Origin: Lachnospiraceae bacterium
GTDB taxonomy: Bacteria; Bacillota; Clostridia; Lachnospirales; Lachnospiraceae
NCBI GenBank assembly: GCA_003488965.1
Contig: DNJW01000111.1
Coordinates: forward strand, 1 to 10,814
Length of the DNA: 10,814 nt
Direction of reading: 5' to 3'
This document shows, in pieces, positions 1-8,603 of the stretch. Positions within the stretch are counted from its first letter, which is position 1. Each line of letters opens with the position of its first letter. A model generated the notes under the pieces. It was not told the DNA's origin and did not search any database. It worked only from the letters and a program-made list of their open reading frames with translations. Made by a program: the position numbers and the translations under genes.

Positions 1-31
1 TAGGGTAAGTGATATTTTATGGTAAGAAGAT

Positions 32-60
32 GTTAGCACTCTAAAAGGTCGAGTGCTAAC
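32..60 (+). promoter_or_regulatory. CIRCE operator (HrcA binding site)
   Basis: The sequence shows a perfect inverted repeat TTAGCACTC (33-41), a 9-base spacer (42-50) and GAGTGCTAA (51-59), extended by one more G-C pair at 32/60. This matches the CIRCE consensus exactly. CIRCE is the DNA operator of the HrcA repressor and controls class I heat-shock genes in many Gram-positive bacteria. It lies just upstream of hrcA, so the operon is inferred to be autoregulated. The matching promoter is not clear: a -10-like AT-rich stretch lies at about 13-23, and its -35 would fall at or before the window edge. No second CIRCE was seen before dnaK or dnaJ. Confidence 0.96.
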
Positions 61-116
61 AAGCTGGATACGAATGCAGGCGAGTCTGTTTGGTTCGTTG
101 CCCGTTAAGAAGAAAA

Positions 117-122
117 GGGAGG
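117..122 (+). promoter_or_regulatory. hrcA ribosome binding site, sets the start
   Basis: GGGAGG at 117-122 lies 8 bases before a GTG at 131. This decides the hrcA start. The same frame is open further up to a GTG at 53, but that codon lies inside the CIRCE palindrome and has no Shine-Dalgarno sequence. An in-frame ATG at 74 also lacks one. Confidence 0.8.
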
Positions 123-130
123 ATGACGGA

Positions 131-1165
131 GTGCAGGCATTAGACGAAAGAAAGATGAAAATATTGCAGGCCATTATCCGCAATTATCTTGAGACAGGAG
201 AACCGGTAGGAAGCAGGACGATTTCCAAGTATACGGATTTGAACCTGAGTTCTGCTACTATAAGAAACGAAATGGCGGACCTGGAGGAACTGGGTTATAT
301 TGTTCAGCCCCATACTTCTGCAGGAAGGATTCCGTCGGATAAGGGATACCGCTTGTATGTGGATCAAATGATGGAGGAGAAAGAACGGGAGGTAGAGGAA
401 CTGAAGGGGATATTGCTGGAGAAAGAAGATAAGATGGATCATCTTCTGAAACAGGTTGCAAAGGTTCTGGCGCAAAATACCAATTATGCTACGATAATAT
501 CCGCACCTCAGCTCCATCGGAATAAAGTAAAATTTATCCAGCTGTCCAGAGTGGATGCAGGCCAGCTTCTTGCAGTAATAGTGATCGAAGGAAATGTAAT
601 CAAAAACAACATTTTAACCGTAGAGGAGGAGCTGGATGATGAGACGCTGCTGAAATTAAACATATTGCTGAATACCCATTTAAACGGATTGTCGTTGGAG
701 GAAATCAATCTGAGCATGATAACGGCTATGAAGCAGCAGGCAGGAATTCACAGTTCGATTGTAGGATATGTAATTGACGCTGTGGCAGAAGCCATTAAAG
801 CTGATGAGGATTTGGAAATTTATACTAGCGGTACAAATAATATTTTCAAATATCCGGAACTGGCGGATAACCAGAAGGCCAGTGAGCTGATTAATACTTT
901 TGAGGAAAAGCAGTTATTGAATGAACTTGTAGTTGACAGACTGGCTGACGAAAACAATACGGGAATTCAGATATATATCGGTGATGAAACACCGGTAAAA
1001 ACAATGAAGGACTGCAGTGTAGTAACGGCAACTTATGAACTGGAGGAAGGGATGAAAGGAACAATCGGTATTATAGGACCGAAGCGTATGGATTATGATA
1101 AAGTAGTGGGAACGCTGAAAACACTGATGCATCAGTTAGACGAGTTGTATAATAAAAGAGAATAG
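131..1165 (+). CDS. hrcA: HrcA, heat-inducible transcription repressor
   Basis: HrcA represses class I heat-shock operons by binding CIRCE as a dimer. Its activity depends on the GroEL chaperonin in the species studied. From the GTG at 131 the protein has 344 residues, the usual length. The N-terminal winged helix-turn-helix starts with LDERKMKILQAII and contains EPVGSRTISK and SATIRNEMADLEELGY. It is followed by the conserved HTSAGRIPSDKGYR stretch at about residues 65-80. The rest is the GAF-like and dimerisation part, ending in a helix rich in charged residues. It is the first gene of the operon, about 70 bases after CIRCE, and its stop is 12 bases before grpE. The GTG start with a good ribosome binding site fits the family start better than the upstream in-frame codons. 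No damage or missing motif is seen. Confidence 0.97.
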   Translation: MQALDERKMKILQAIIRNYLETGEPVGSRTISKYTDLNLSSATIRNEMADLEELGYIVQPHTSAGRIPSDKGYRLYVDQMMEEKEREVEELKGILLEKEDKMDHLLKQVAKVLAQNTNYATIISAPQLHRNKVKFIQLSRVDAGQLLAVIVIEGNVIKNNILTVEEELDDETLLKLNILLNTHLNGLSLEEINLSMITAMKQQAGIHSSIVGYVIDAVAEAIKADEDLEIYTSGTNNIFKYPELADNQKASELINTFEEKQLLNELVVDRLADENNTGIQIYIGDETPVKTMKDCSVVTATYELEEGMKGTIGIIGPKRMDYDKVVGTLKTLMHQLDELYNKRE

Positions 1166-1177
1166 GGAAAGAGAGGG

Positions 1178-1903
1178 ATGAAGAAATTGGAAGAGCAGAA
1201 GGATATAAACAATAACGGTGCAAATATCGAAGAAGAAGATAAAGAAAAAAATACAATAAATGAAGAGGTTCCGGAAGAGGAAAGCAGAGAGGATGAACAG
1301 CCGGAGAAGGAGGCCGGAAGCCCTGAGGAGGAACCCGAAGACATGATTTGCGGTGACAGCATAGAAGAACCGGAGGAAGGCGGCGGGGAAGAGACCGCAG
1401 AGGCTGCTGAAACTGCTGGCGGAAAAAAGCTGTTTAAGAAAAAAGCGAAGACGGATAAAAAGCAGGAAGCCCTGAAACAAAAGGTGGAAGAACTGGAAGA
1501 CAGGGTAAAACGCCAAATGGCAGAATTTGATAATTTCCGGAAACGTACGGACAAGGAAAAAACAGCCATGTATGAAATCGGCGCCAAAAGCGTGATTGAA
1601 AAAATACTTCCTATAGTGGATAACTTTGAAAGAGGTCTGGCAAGCATTTCTGAAGAAGAAAAAGGAAACGGTTTTGCGGATGGGATGCAGATGATTTATA
1701 AGCAGCTTATGACAGAATTGGAAAACCTGGGAGTAAAGCCTATAGAGGCTGTAGGGCAGGAGTTTAACCCGGATTACCATAATGCGGTAATGCAGGTGGA
1801 GAGCGAGGAATACGATACGGGTATTGTGGCACAGGAGCTGCAGAAGGGATATATGTATAGGGATTCCGTGGTAAGGCACAGCATGGTGGCGGTAGTCAGC
1901 TGA
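1178..1903 (+). CDS. grpE: GrpE, nucleotide exchange factor of DnaK
   Basis: GrpE releases ADP from DnaK so that the chaperone cycle can continue in the cytoplasm. The protein has 241 residues. Residues 1 to about 82 are a low-complexity acidic tail full of Glu with some Pro and Ser, followed by a Lys-rich patch at about 83-95. The long dimerising coiled coil starts at about residue 96 and carries the family motif DNFRKR near 118 and PIVDNFERG near 145. The C-terminal beta domain begins near 185 (GVKPIEAVGQEFNP) and includes NPDYHNAV, the part that contacts DnaK. The acidic tail makes it longer than E. coli GrpE (197 residues). It starts 12 bases after hrcA with a purine-rich ribosome binding site (GAGAGGG), so the two are almost certainly co-transcribed. 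It ends 97 bases before dnaK. Confidence 0.97.
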   Translation: MKKLEEQKDINNNGANIEEEDKEKNTINEEVPEEESREDEQPEKEAGSPEEEPEDMICGDSIEEPEEGGGEETAEAAETAGGKKLFKKKAKTDKKQEALKQKVEELEDRVKRQMAEFDNFRKRTDKEKTAMYEIGAKSVIEKILPIVDNFERGLASISEEEKGNGFADGMQMIYKQLMTELENLGVKPIEAVGQEFNPDYHNAVMQVESEEYDTGIVAQELQKGYMYRDSVVRHSMVAVVS

Positions 1904-3866
<1,963 letters not shown>

Positions 3867-3911
3867 ATCAAGTACGGTTATATTTTTGCCGGTTAAGTGT
3901 GAACAGCAATA

Positions 3912-3953
3912 CAAGAAGTTCTAAGGCCTTGTATAAGGTCTAAGAACTTCTTG
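3912..3953 (+). terminator. Long hairpin after dnaK, possible attenuator
   Basis: CAAGAAGTTCT (3912-3922) pairs perfectly with AGAACTTCTTG (3943-3953). An A-A mismatch follows, then a 7-base-pair upper stem (with one G-U pair) and a GTAT loop. The stem is very stable, but the downstream bases CCTTTGC do not form a U-tract, so it is not a textbook intrinsic terminator. It could reduce readthrough from dnaK into dnaJ or protect the 3' end of a shorter hrcA-grpE-dnaK mRNA. Its centre resembles the hairpins after dnaJ and nifS, with the same A-A mismatch between CT/AG below and RGGC/GYCY above. Confidence 0.6.
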
Positions 3954-3979
3954 CCTTTGCATCATATAAAGTATATACT
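3951..3979 (+). promoter_or_regulatory. Candidate sigma-A promoter for dnaJ
   Basis: TTGCCT (3951-3956, 4 of 6 to consensus) and TATACT (3974-3979, 5 of 6) are exactly 17 bases apart, the ideal spacing. Transcription would start about 85 bases before the dnaJ ATG. The -35 overlaps the last bases of the hairpin after dnaK. It is inferred from sequence only. The long 206-base gap between dnaK and dnaJ makes a separate dnaJ promoter reasonable. Confidence 0.4.
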
Positions 3980-4072
3980 GAAATGTATGGCGGTGTGCCG
4001 ATAAGTATATAGGCTGGAAGCATATAGGCGGACAGCATACGGATAAGTGATAGATGGTAAGAGGAGTAAGTT

Positions 4073-5233
4073 ATGGCAGAGCAGAAACGAGACTACTACG
4101 AGGTTCTTGGAGTAGATAAAAATGCAGATGAAGCAGCAATTAAAAAAGCGTATCGTGTTTTGGCCAAAAAATATCATCCGGATATGAATCCCGGAGATAA
4201 AGAGGCGGAGAAAAAATTCAAGGAAGCTTCGGAAGCATATGCCGTGCTCAGTGACCCGGAAAAGAAACGTCAGTATGACCAGTTCGGCCATGCGGCTTTT
4301 GAAGGCGGAGCAGGAGGCTTCGGTGGTTTTGATTTTAACAGCGCTGATTTTAGTGATATTTTCGGTGATATTTTCGGTGATTTCTTTGGCGGCGGACGCA
4401 GGAGCGGAAGAGGAAGCAGCGGTCCTATGAAGGGGGCGAATATCCGTACCAGCGTAAGGATTACTTTTGAAGAGGCTGTGTTTGGTATAGAGAAGGAACT
4501 GGAGCTTACTTTAAAGGATGAATGTTCTTCTTGCCACGGAAGCGGGGCGAAGCCGGGTACCGTTCCCGAAACTTGCCCGAAATGCGGCGGCAAGGGACAG
4601 GTGGTGTTTTCACAGCAGTCTTTCTTTGGAACTGTCAGGAATGTGCAGACATGTCCGGACTGTAACGGGACGGGCAAGGTCATTAAGGATAAATGTCCGG
4701 ACTGCCATGGGAGCGGATATATTGCCAGCAGAAAGAAAATCAAGGTATCGATTCCTGCCGGAATTGACAATGGACAGAGTGTACGTATCCGTGATAAAGG
4801 AGAGCCGGGAAGCAATGGAGGACCGAGAGGCGATTTGCTGGTGGAAGTGATTGTGGGCAGGCATCCTGTGTTCCAGCGTCAGGATTACAATATATATTCT
4901 ACCGTTCCGGTTTCCTTTGCAGTGGCTGCTTTGGGCGGAGAGATTATTATAGATACGGTTGACGGGAAGGTAATCTATGATGTGAAAGCGGGCACCCAGA
5001 CCGATACAAGAATACGCTTAAAGGGCAAAGGAGTGCCTTCCCTGCGGAATAAGGATAACCGGGGCGACCATTATGTAACCTTGGTAGTACAGGTGCCGGA
5101 TAAGCTTTCCCATGAAGCGAAAGAACTGTTAAAGCAGTTTGATGCGGAAACGGGAAATTCGCTGAATGCAGCGAAAGAAGCAACGCCTGATGCGGGCGAG
5201 GTGAAGGATAAGAAACGGAAATTTTGGAAGTAG
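4073..5233 (+). CDS. dnaJ: DnaJ, Hsp40 co-chaperone
   Basis: DnaJ delivers unfolded proteins to DnaK and stimulates its ATPase. The protein has 386 residues and is a full type I DnaJ. The J domain (about 1-70) has the essential HPD at residues 35-37. A Gly/Phe-rich region follows, with repeats of DIFGD. Four zinc-binding CxxCxGxG motifs start at Cys151, Cys168, Cys194 and Cys208 and bind two zinc ions. The C-terminal peptide-binding domains include [15 protein letters not shown] and [10 protein letters not shown]. The start is supported by GAGGAG at 4061-4066, 6 bases before the ATG. It lies 206 bases after dnaK, the widest gap in the heat-shock cluster, with a hairpin and a possible promoter between them. 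The two-hairpin repeat starts 3 bases after its stop. Confidence 0.98.
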   Translation: MAEQKRDYYEVLGVDKNADEAAIKKAYRVLAKKYHPDMNPGDKEAEKKFKEASEAYAVLSDPEKKRQYDQFGHAAFEGGAGGFGGFDFNSADFSDIFGDIFGDFFGGGRRSGRGSSGPMKGANIRTSVRITFEEAVFGIEKELELTLKDECSSCHGSGAKPGTVPETCPKCGGKGQVVFSQQSFFGTVRNVQTCPDCNGTGKVIKDKCPDCHGSGYIASRKKIKVSIPAGIDNGQSVRIRDKGEPGSNGGPRGDLLVEVIVGRHPVFQRQDYNIYSTVPVSFAVAALGGEIIIDTVDGKVIYDVKAGTQTDTRIRLKGKGVPSLRNKDNRGDHYVTLVVQVPDKLSHEAKELLKQFDAETGNSLNAAKEATPDAGEVKDKKRKFWK

Positions 5234-5235
5234 CA

Positions 5236-5321
5236 AAACATTAAGAAACTCTAGGGCTGTAAAAAACACAGCCCAAGAGTTTCTAAATGTTTCGAAGAAC
5301 GCCTGAAATACGGCGTTCTTC
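5236..5321 (+). repeat. Two-hairpin intergenic repeat, copy 1
   Basis: Hairpin A (5236-5292, 57 bases) consists of AAACATT/AATGTTT, an A-A mismatch, AGAAACTCT/AGAGTTTCT, a second A-A mismatch, GGGCTGT/ACAGCCC and a 7-base loop AAAAAAC. Hairpin B (5294-5321) is GAAGAACGCC/GGCGTTCTTC with an 8-base loop. The same pair of hairpins in the same order follows the cysteine desulfurase gene (10654-10739), with 50 of 57 bases of hairpin A identical. It lies between the convergent dnaJ and DUF3048 genes and probably ends transcription from one or both sides. On the - strand the stem is followed by TTTT, but on the + strand there is no long U-tract. Confidence 0.85.
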
Positions 5322-5351
5322 CTCGTCCTATTGGAATGTTTTGTGCAATCT

Positions 5352-5381
5352 GCAAGCGATGCCGCTGGCTCAATTTTTTTT
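5352..5381 (+). terminator. Weak intrinsic terminator candidate after dnaJ
   Basis: A short GC stem (GC, one A-G mismatch, then AAGCG-type pairing: 5352-5358 with 5363-5369, loop ATGC) is followed after TCAA by eight T (5374-5381). The T-run is typical of an intrinsic terminator reading rightwards, but the stem is short and four bases separate it from the T-run. It overlaps the stop codon of the DUF3048 gene on the other strand by position only. Confidence 0.3.
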
Positions 5382-6581
5382 CTATTCGTATTCTACAAAT
5401 TCGCTGTATTCATCCCAGATATTGCAAATCCAGGTTTTTCCCTGATTGAAAACAATTTCTTTTCCGTCTTTGTCAAAGAATTTGGCAGGGGTTGCATCTC
5501 CGTCATAGCGCATCCATGTGCCTTCGATAACTTTACCATTGGTGAATATCAGGGCATCACCTTCACCATGGACGCCGAAAGCAAGATAGTCTTTTTTGTC
5601 ACGGACTTCGCCGTGGCAATATTGGAGAACTACGTTGGATACAGCCAGCTGGCTGCCGTCATATTCGTCAATCTGCTTTTTCCCGTCCTGATAACGGTAG
5701 TAAAGGTTGTCCTGCAAATTATATTCAAAATAGGGATTATATGCACCGTAACCGCCGGAGTTATCCTTCTGCCCGCCGGGATAAATCATGGAGGCATCTT
5801 CGTTTTCCGTATATTCTGCCCGGTAGTCATCGGCAATAAAGGTAAAGGGGGGAACATAGAGTTTGTCATATTCCGTTTCGTATTCCTGACGTTTGATTGC
5901 TTTTTCCAGGCCGTCGGTAAACAGATAGCCGGTAAATTCCGTAGCATATCCGGGACGGCTGATTCGCCCGAAGGCTTCGTCCGAAGGGTTGTGGATGCCT
6001 TCTACCGCAGCGCTGATATTCTGAACCGTATCCCGGCTAAGAAGCTCTTCCACATAAGGTCTTGCTAAACCCCAGTTACAGTAAATTGCCTGATAACCCA
6101 TAGCCACATAGACGAAGTAATCGCGGCTGCTTCTGACGGGGCCGATATGGTCCAGTTCGTCATAATCCTCAAAAACCGCCATAAGACGCGTAATTCTTCC
6201 TTCTACCGGGGCTTCGTATATAATCGCCGCTTTGGAAAGTCCATATTGAGGCATTGCAGGAGCATTGTTAGGTATCATAACGGCAATTGGCCTTCTGTTT
6301 CCTTTTTCCTGCTCTATCCATTCTCCGGTAAGATAGCTTTGTATTTTGCCGTTTTTTATTTCGCGTTCTCCGATAACAGGGAGTCCCGGCTCTTCTTCGG
6401 GAATTTCTTCTTCAGGAATTTCTTCCGTTTCCTCTTCTTCCGTTTCTTCGGTGCCGGCTGCCGCATCCGCCGGGTTTTCATTGGCTTCTCCAAGGGGAAG
6501 TTCCTCTGCGGCATTTTGCCCGCAGCCGCCTAATAAAAGTGACAGACACAAAATGCCGAAAAAAACATTGATTTTTTTCAT
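5382..6581 (-). CDS. DUF3048 (YerB-like) lipoprotein
   Basis: This protein of 399 residues is probably anchored on the outer face of the cell membrane. It starts with a lipoprotein signal peptide: MKK, a hydrophobic stretch, and the lipobox LGGC with Cys20 as the expected lipidation site. A very acidic Glu/Pro-rich spacer follows (about 26-70). The DUF3048 core then begins with IAVMIPNNAPAMPQYG and includes YEAPVEGRITRLMAVF, IGPVRSSRDYFV and NWGLARP. The C-terminal part carries FGVHGEGDALIFTNGKV and GTWMRYDGDATPAKFFD, as in the second domain of the family. B. subtilis YerB belongs to this family and its biochemical role is not known to me. The start has GAGG 9 bases upstream. It is the only - strand gene here, convergent with dnaJ and divergent from folT, and is likely transcribed alone. 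Confidence 0.9.
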   Translation of the reverse strand: MKKINVFFGILCLSLLLGGCGQNAAEELPLGEANENPADAAAGTEETEEEETEEIPEEEIPEEEPGLPVIGEREIKNGKIQSYLTGEWIEQEKGNRRPIAVMIPNNAPAMPQYGLSKAAIIYEAPVEGRITRLMAVFEDYDELDHIGPVRSSRDYFVYVAMGYQAIYCNWGLARPYVEELLSRDTVQNISAAVEGIHNPSDEAFGRISRPGYATEFTGYLFTDGLEKAIKRQEYETEYDKLYVPPFTFIADDYRAEYTENEDASMIYPGGQKDNSGGYGAYNPYFEYNLQDNLYYRYQDGKKQIDEYDGSQLAVSNVVLQYCHGEVRDKKDYLAFGVHGEGDALIFTNGKVIEGTWMRYDGDATPAKFFDKDGKEIVFNQGKTWICNIWDEYSEFVEYE

Positions 6582-6642
6582 AAGCTGATTCCTCGTTTTA
6601 TCAAATATTTGTATTGTGAATAAAATAAAATGCTACTTGGAT

Positions 6643-6672
6643 ATTATACTATAGGAAGGAATGAAATGTCTA
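6643..6672 (-). promoter_or_regulatory. Candidate promoter of the DUF3048 gene
   Basis: Read on the - strand, TAGACA (5 of 6 to TTGACA, at 6672-6667) is followed after 18 bases by a perfect TATAAT (6648-6643). Transcription would start near 6636, about 55 bases before the start codon at 6581. The spacing is within the normal range. Direction and distance fit the lipoprotein gene. Confidence 0.5.
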
Positions 6673-6748
6673 TGTTGTAAATTTGGTATAATAGGTGGAA
6701 TGTGACAAAATTTTTTATAACGGGTATTTTTAAGCAGCAATTATTCCC

Positions 6749-6777
6749 TTTACAAATTCCCCATTCTATGCTATAAC
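6749..6777 (+). promoter_or_regulatory. Sigma-A promoter of the riboswitch-folT unit
   Basis: TTTACA (6749-6754, 5 of 6) and TATAAC (6772-6777, 5 of 6) are 17 bases apart. The expected start of transcription near 6784 lies about 25 bases before the THF riboswitch, which is where a riboswitch promoter should be. It points away from the DUF3048 promoter. Confidence 0.65.
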
Positions 6778-6808
6778 AAACATATTCCCAAAATTACAAT
6801 TAATAATT

Positions 6809-6920
6809 AGCAGAGTAGAAATCTGTGCGTTAAGTGCCGTATGAACGGGGAGTTGTCATACGGACGAAAAGCTTGGCTGATGGCAGGCTTGCGGTGCAGA
6901 GTTCGCATCCCGCTGCTGCA
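6809..6920 (+). ncRNA. Tetrahydrofolate riboswitch (THF-I, folT motif)
   Basis: The RNA matches the THF-I (folT) riboswitch, which binds reduced folates and sits before folate transport or synthesis genes in Firmicutes. Conserved blocks appear in order: GAGTAG (6813-6818), GCGTTAAGTG (about 6827-6836), a hairpin CCGTATGA/TCATACGG (6837-6844 with 6856-6863) whose loop holds GGGGAGTTG, GACGAAAAGC (6863-6872), GCTTGCGGTG (about 6888-6897) and ATCCCGCTG (6907-6915). The ends close by GCAG (6810-6813) with CTGC near 6913-6919, giving P1. It lies directly before folT, which fits its ligand. The match is from memory of the family consensus, since no covariance model could be run. Confidence 0.93.
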
Positions 6921-6934
6921 TATGGAGTGAAAAA

Positions 6935-6975
6935 ACCTCCTTTATGTAGTCTAGGAAAACTGCTATAAAGGAGGT
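6935..6975 (+). promoter_or_regulatory. SD-sequestering hairpin, riboswitch expression platform
   Basis: ACCTCCTTTAT (6935-6945) is perfectly complementary to ATAAAGGAGGT (6965-6975), which contains the folT Shine-Dalgarno AGGAGG (6969-6974). Three more pairs and a G-U extend it past one bulged base. Forming this stem hides the ribosome binding site. A competing hairpin is visible: CATATGGAG (6919-6927) with CTCCTTTATG (6937-6946). It would free the ribosome binding site, and its 5' edge overlaps the end of riboswitch P1. This suggests translational control in which bound folate keeps P1 formed and turns folT off. There is no U-tract, so it is not a terminator. Confidence 0.8.
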
Positions 6976-6982
6976 ATTTTAT

Positions 6983-7570
6983 ATGGAGAAAATAAAAGAA
7001 TACAAAGAAATCTGTAAAAGTTCCTGCCGGGAACTTCTGATAACCAGAAATGTAGTGCTGTGCGGTCTGATGGCAGCTTTGGCAGTGGTTTTGAGCATGG
7101 TGGCTTCTATAGAAGCGGGCCCATATATTAGGATTGGATTTTCAGGGATACCGAACCGGGTGGTGGAGTGCCTTTTCGGTCCGGTGACGGGCTGTTTGTT
7201 TGGAGGTGTGCTGGATATTCTGAAATATGTATTAAAACCCACAGGCCCCTTCTTTTTTGGTTTTACTTTTAATGTGATGGTTGCAGGAATCATCTACGGT
7301 TCTATTCTTTATAAAAAAACGGTATGCATAAAAAGAATTGTGGCGGCGGAACTGCTTACAAAGGTTTTGGTAAACTGTATTTTGAATACCCTTTGGATTT
7401 CAATGCTGTATGGAAAAGGGTTTTTTATCCTTCTTCCGGCAAGACTGTTGAAAAATGCTGTTATGCTGCCGATTGACAGTGCGATTTTGTATTTTTCCCT
7501 TACTTATGTGAAAAAAATTGTATGCCGTATGGGCTTTGACGGGCAAAGGAAAATACCTACCCGTTTGTAG
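6983..7570 (+). CDS. folT: FolT, folate S component of ECF transporter
   Basis: FolT is the membrane protein that binds folate and works with the shared ECF module (EcfA, EcfA', EcfT) to import it. The protein has 195 residues and is strongly hydrophobic, with about five or six membrane segments starting near residue 23 (VVLCGLMAALAVVLSMVA). Family hallmarks are IRIGFSGIPN near 50, FGPVTGCLFGGVLDILKY, PTGPFFFGFTFNVMVAG, and NTLWISMLYGKGFFILLPARLLKN followed by MLPIDSAIL. It is slightly longer than many FolT proteins because of a charged N-terminal stretch and a basic C-terminal tail. The ATG lies 8 bases after AGGAGG, which is buried in the riboswitch platform. The ECF energising genes are not in the window. 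prmA follows after 31 bases with no terminator. Confidence 0.92.
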   Translation: MEKIKEYKEICKSSCRELLITRNVVLCGLMAALAVVLSMVASIEAGPYIRIGFSGIPNRVVECLFGPVTGCLFGGVLDILKYVLKPTGPFFFGFTFNVMVAGIIYGSILYKKTVCIKRIVAAELLTKVLVNCILNTLWISMLYGKGFFILLPARLLKNAVMLPIDSAILYFSLTYVKKIVCRMGFDGQRKIPTRL

Positions 7571-7601
7571 AAGGTTATCGCAGTAAAGAAATGAGGTAAA
7601 T

Positions 7602-8603
7602 ATGAAGTGGACGAAATTTAGGATTAAAACTTTGACGGAAGCGGAGGATATCATTATCAGTACTTTATATGATATCGGGCTGGAGGGAGCGCAGATTGAG
7701 GATAAGGTACCCTTGACTGCTGCGGAAAAGGAGCAGATGTTTGTGGATATTCTGCCGGAAACAGGAGAGGATGACGGCATTGCATATCTTAGCTTTTTTG
7801 TGGAAGAACAAGAAGACGGTCTGCTGGATGTAAACGGAGAAAAGATAACGGCGGAAGAAATCCTTAAAAGAGTGAAAGAGGAACTGGACAGTCTGCGTCT
7901 GTTTACGGATATCGGCGAAGGAACAGTGACGGTGGACGAAACGGAGGATATCGACTGGATTAATAACTGGAAGGAGTATTTTCACCAGTTTTATATCGAT
8001 GATATTCTTGTTATCCCTTCCTGGGAGGAAATAAAGGCGGAAGATAAGGATAAGATGGTTCTTCATATCGACCCTGGCACTGCTTTCGGCACCGGAATGC
8101 ATGAAACGACCCAGCTTTGCATCCGGCAGCTGAGAAAACATATTACAGAGGAAACAAAGGTTTTAGATGTGGGCACCGGAAGCGGCATATTGTCGATTCT
8201 TTCTTTGATGTTCGGAGCAAAAGAGGCGGTAGGAACGGATTTGGATCCTTGCGCAATAGAAGCGGTGGAAGAGAACAAGAAAGCAAATAATATTCCTGAT
8301 GATAAATTCCGGGTGATGATAGGCAATCTGATTACGGACGAGGAGATACAGGAAAAAGCAGGCTATGAGTGCTACGACATCGTGGTGGCGAATATTCTTG
8401 CGGAAGTGCTTCTGGGTCTTACCCCGGTGGCGGTGAAGAATCTGAAACCGGGCGGGATTTATATTACGTCAGGCATCATTGATGAGAAAGAAGAGACTGT
8501 GGCCAAAGCGGTACGTCAGGCCGGAATGGAGATTTTGGAAATAACGTATCAGGGAGAATGGGTTTCCATAACCGCGAGAAAGGCTTGTAACGGCAATGCA
8601 TAA
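7602..8603 (+). CDS. prmA: PrmA, ribosomal protein L11 methyltransferase
   Basis: PrmA uses S-adenosylmethionine to methylate ribosomal protein L11 in the cytoplasm. The protein has 333 residues. The N-terminal substrate-recognition region begins MKWTKFRIKTLTEAEDII. A linker with WINNWKEYFHQF follows. The catalytic domain has DPGTAFGTGMHETTQLC from Asp157, the SAM-binding motif LDVGTGSGILSI from Leu188, an acidic residue in GTDLDPCA at the end of strand 2, and NILAEVLLGL from Asn264, all typical of PrmA. It is longer than E. coli PrmA (293), mainly through a more acidic N-terminal half. The ATG at 7602 has GAGG at 7593-7596. It follows folT by 31 bases and overlaps rsmE by 8 bases, so the three genes are likely one transcript. 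Confidence 0.96.
   Translation: MKWTKFRIKTLTEAEDIIISTLYDIGLEGAQIEDKVPLTAAEKEQMFVDILPETGEDDGIAYLSFFVEEQEDGLLDVNGEKITAEEILKRVKEELDSLRLFTDIGEGTVTVDETEDIDWINNWKEYFHQFYIDDILVIPSWEEIKAEDKDKMVLHIDPGTAFGTGMHETTQLCIRQLRKHITEETKVLDVGTGSGILSILSLMFGAKEAVGTDLDPCAIEAVEENKKANNIPDDKFRVMIGNLITDEEIQEKAGYECYDIVVANILAEVLLGLTPVAVKNLKPGGIYITSGIIDEKEETVAKAVRQAGMEILEITYQGEWVSITARKACNGNA

Noticed and set aside
1..30. Similarity of the first 30 bases to 4040-4066 before dnaJ (AAGTGATA and ATGGTAAGA motifs)
   Set aside because: Only short, gapped AT/purine-rich matches, partly ribosome-binding-site-like. Too weak to claim a shared regulatory element.
53..130. In-frame upstream extension of hrcA from a GTG at 53 or an ATG at 74
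   Set aside because: The GTG lies inside the CIRCE palindrome, neither codon has a Shine-Dalgarno sequence, and the extra residues do not look like HrcA. The GTG at 131 has GGGAGG at the right distance and gives the family start.
5331..6068. Open frame on the + strand opposite the DUF3048 gene, hydrophobic in places
   Set aside because: It is antisense to a well supported lipoprotein gene with signal peptide and conserved motifs. No family similarity or good ribosome binding site was seen.
6582..6748. Search for a small gene or second riboswitch between the two divergent promoters
   Set aside because: The stretch is AT-rich with no convincing frame, ribosome binding site or conserved RNA blocks beyond the candidate promoter of the - strand gene.
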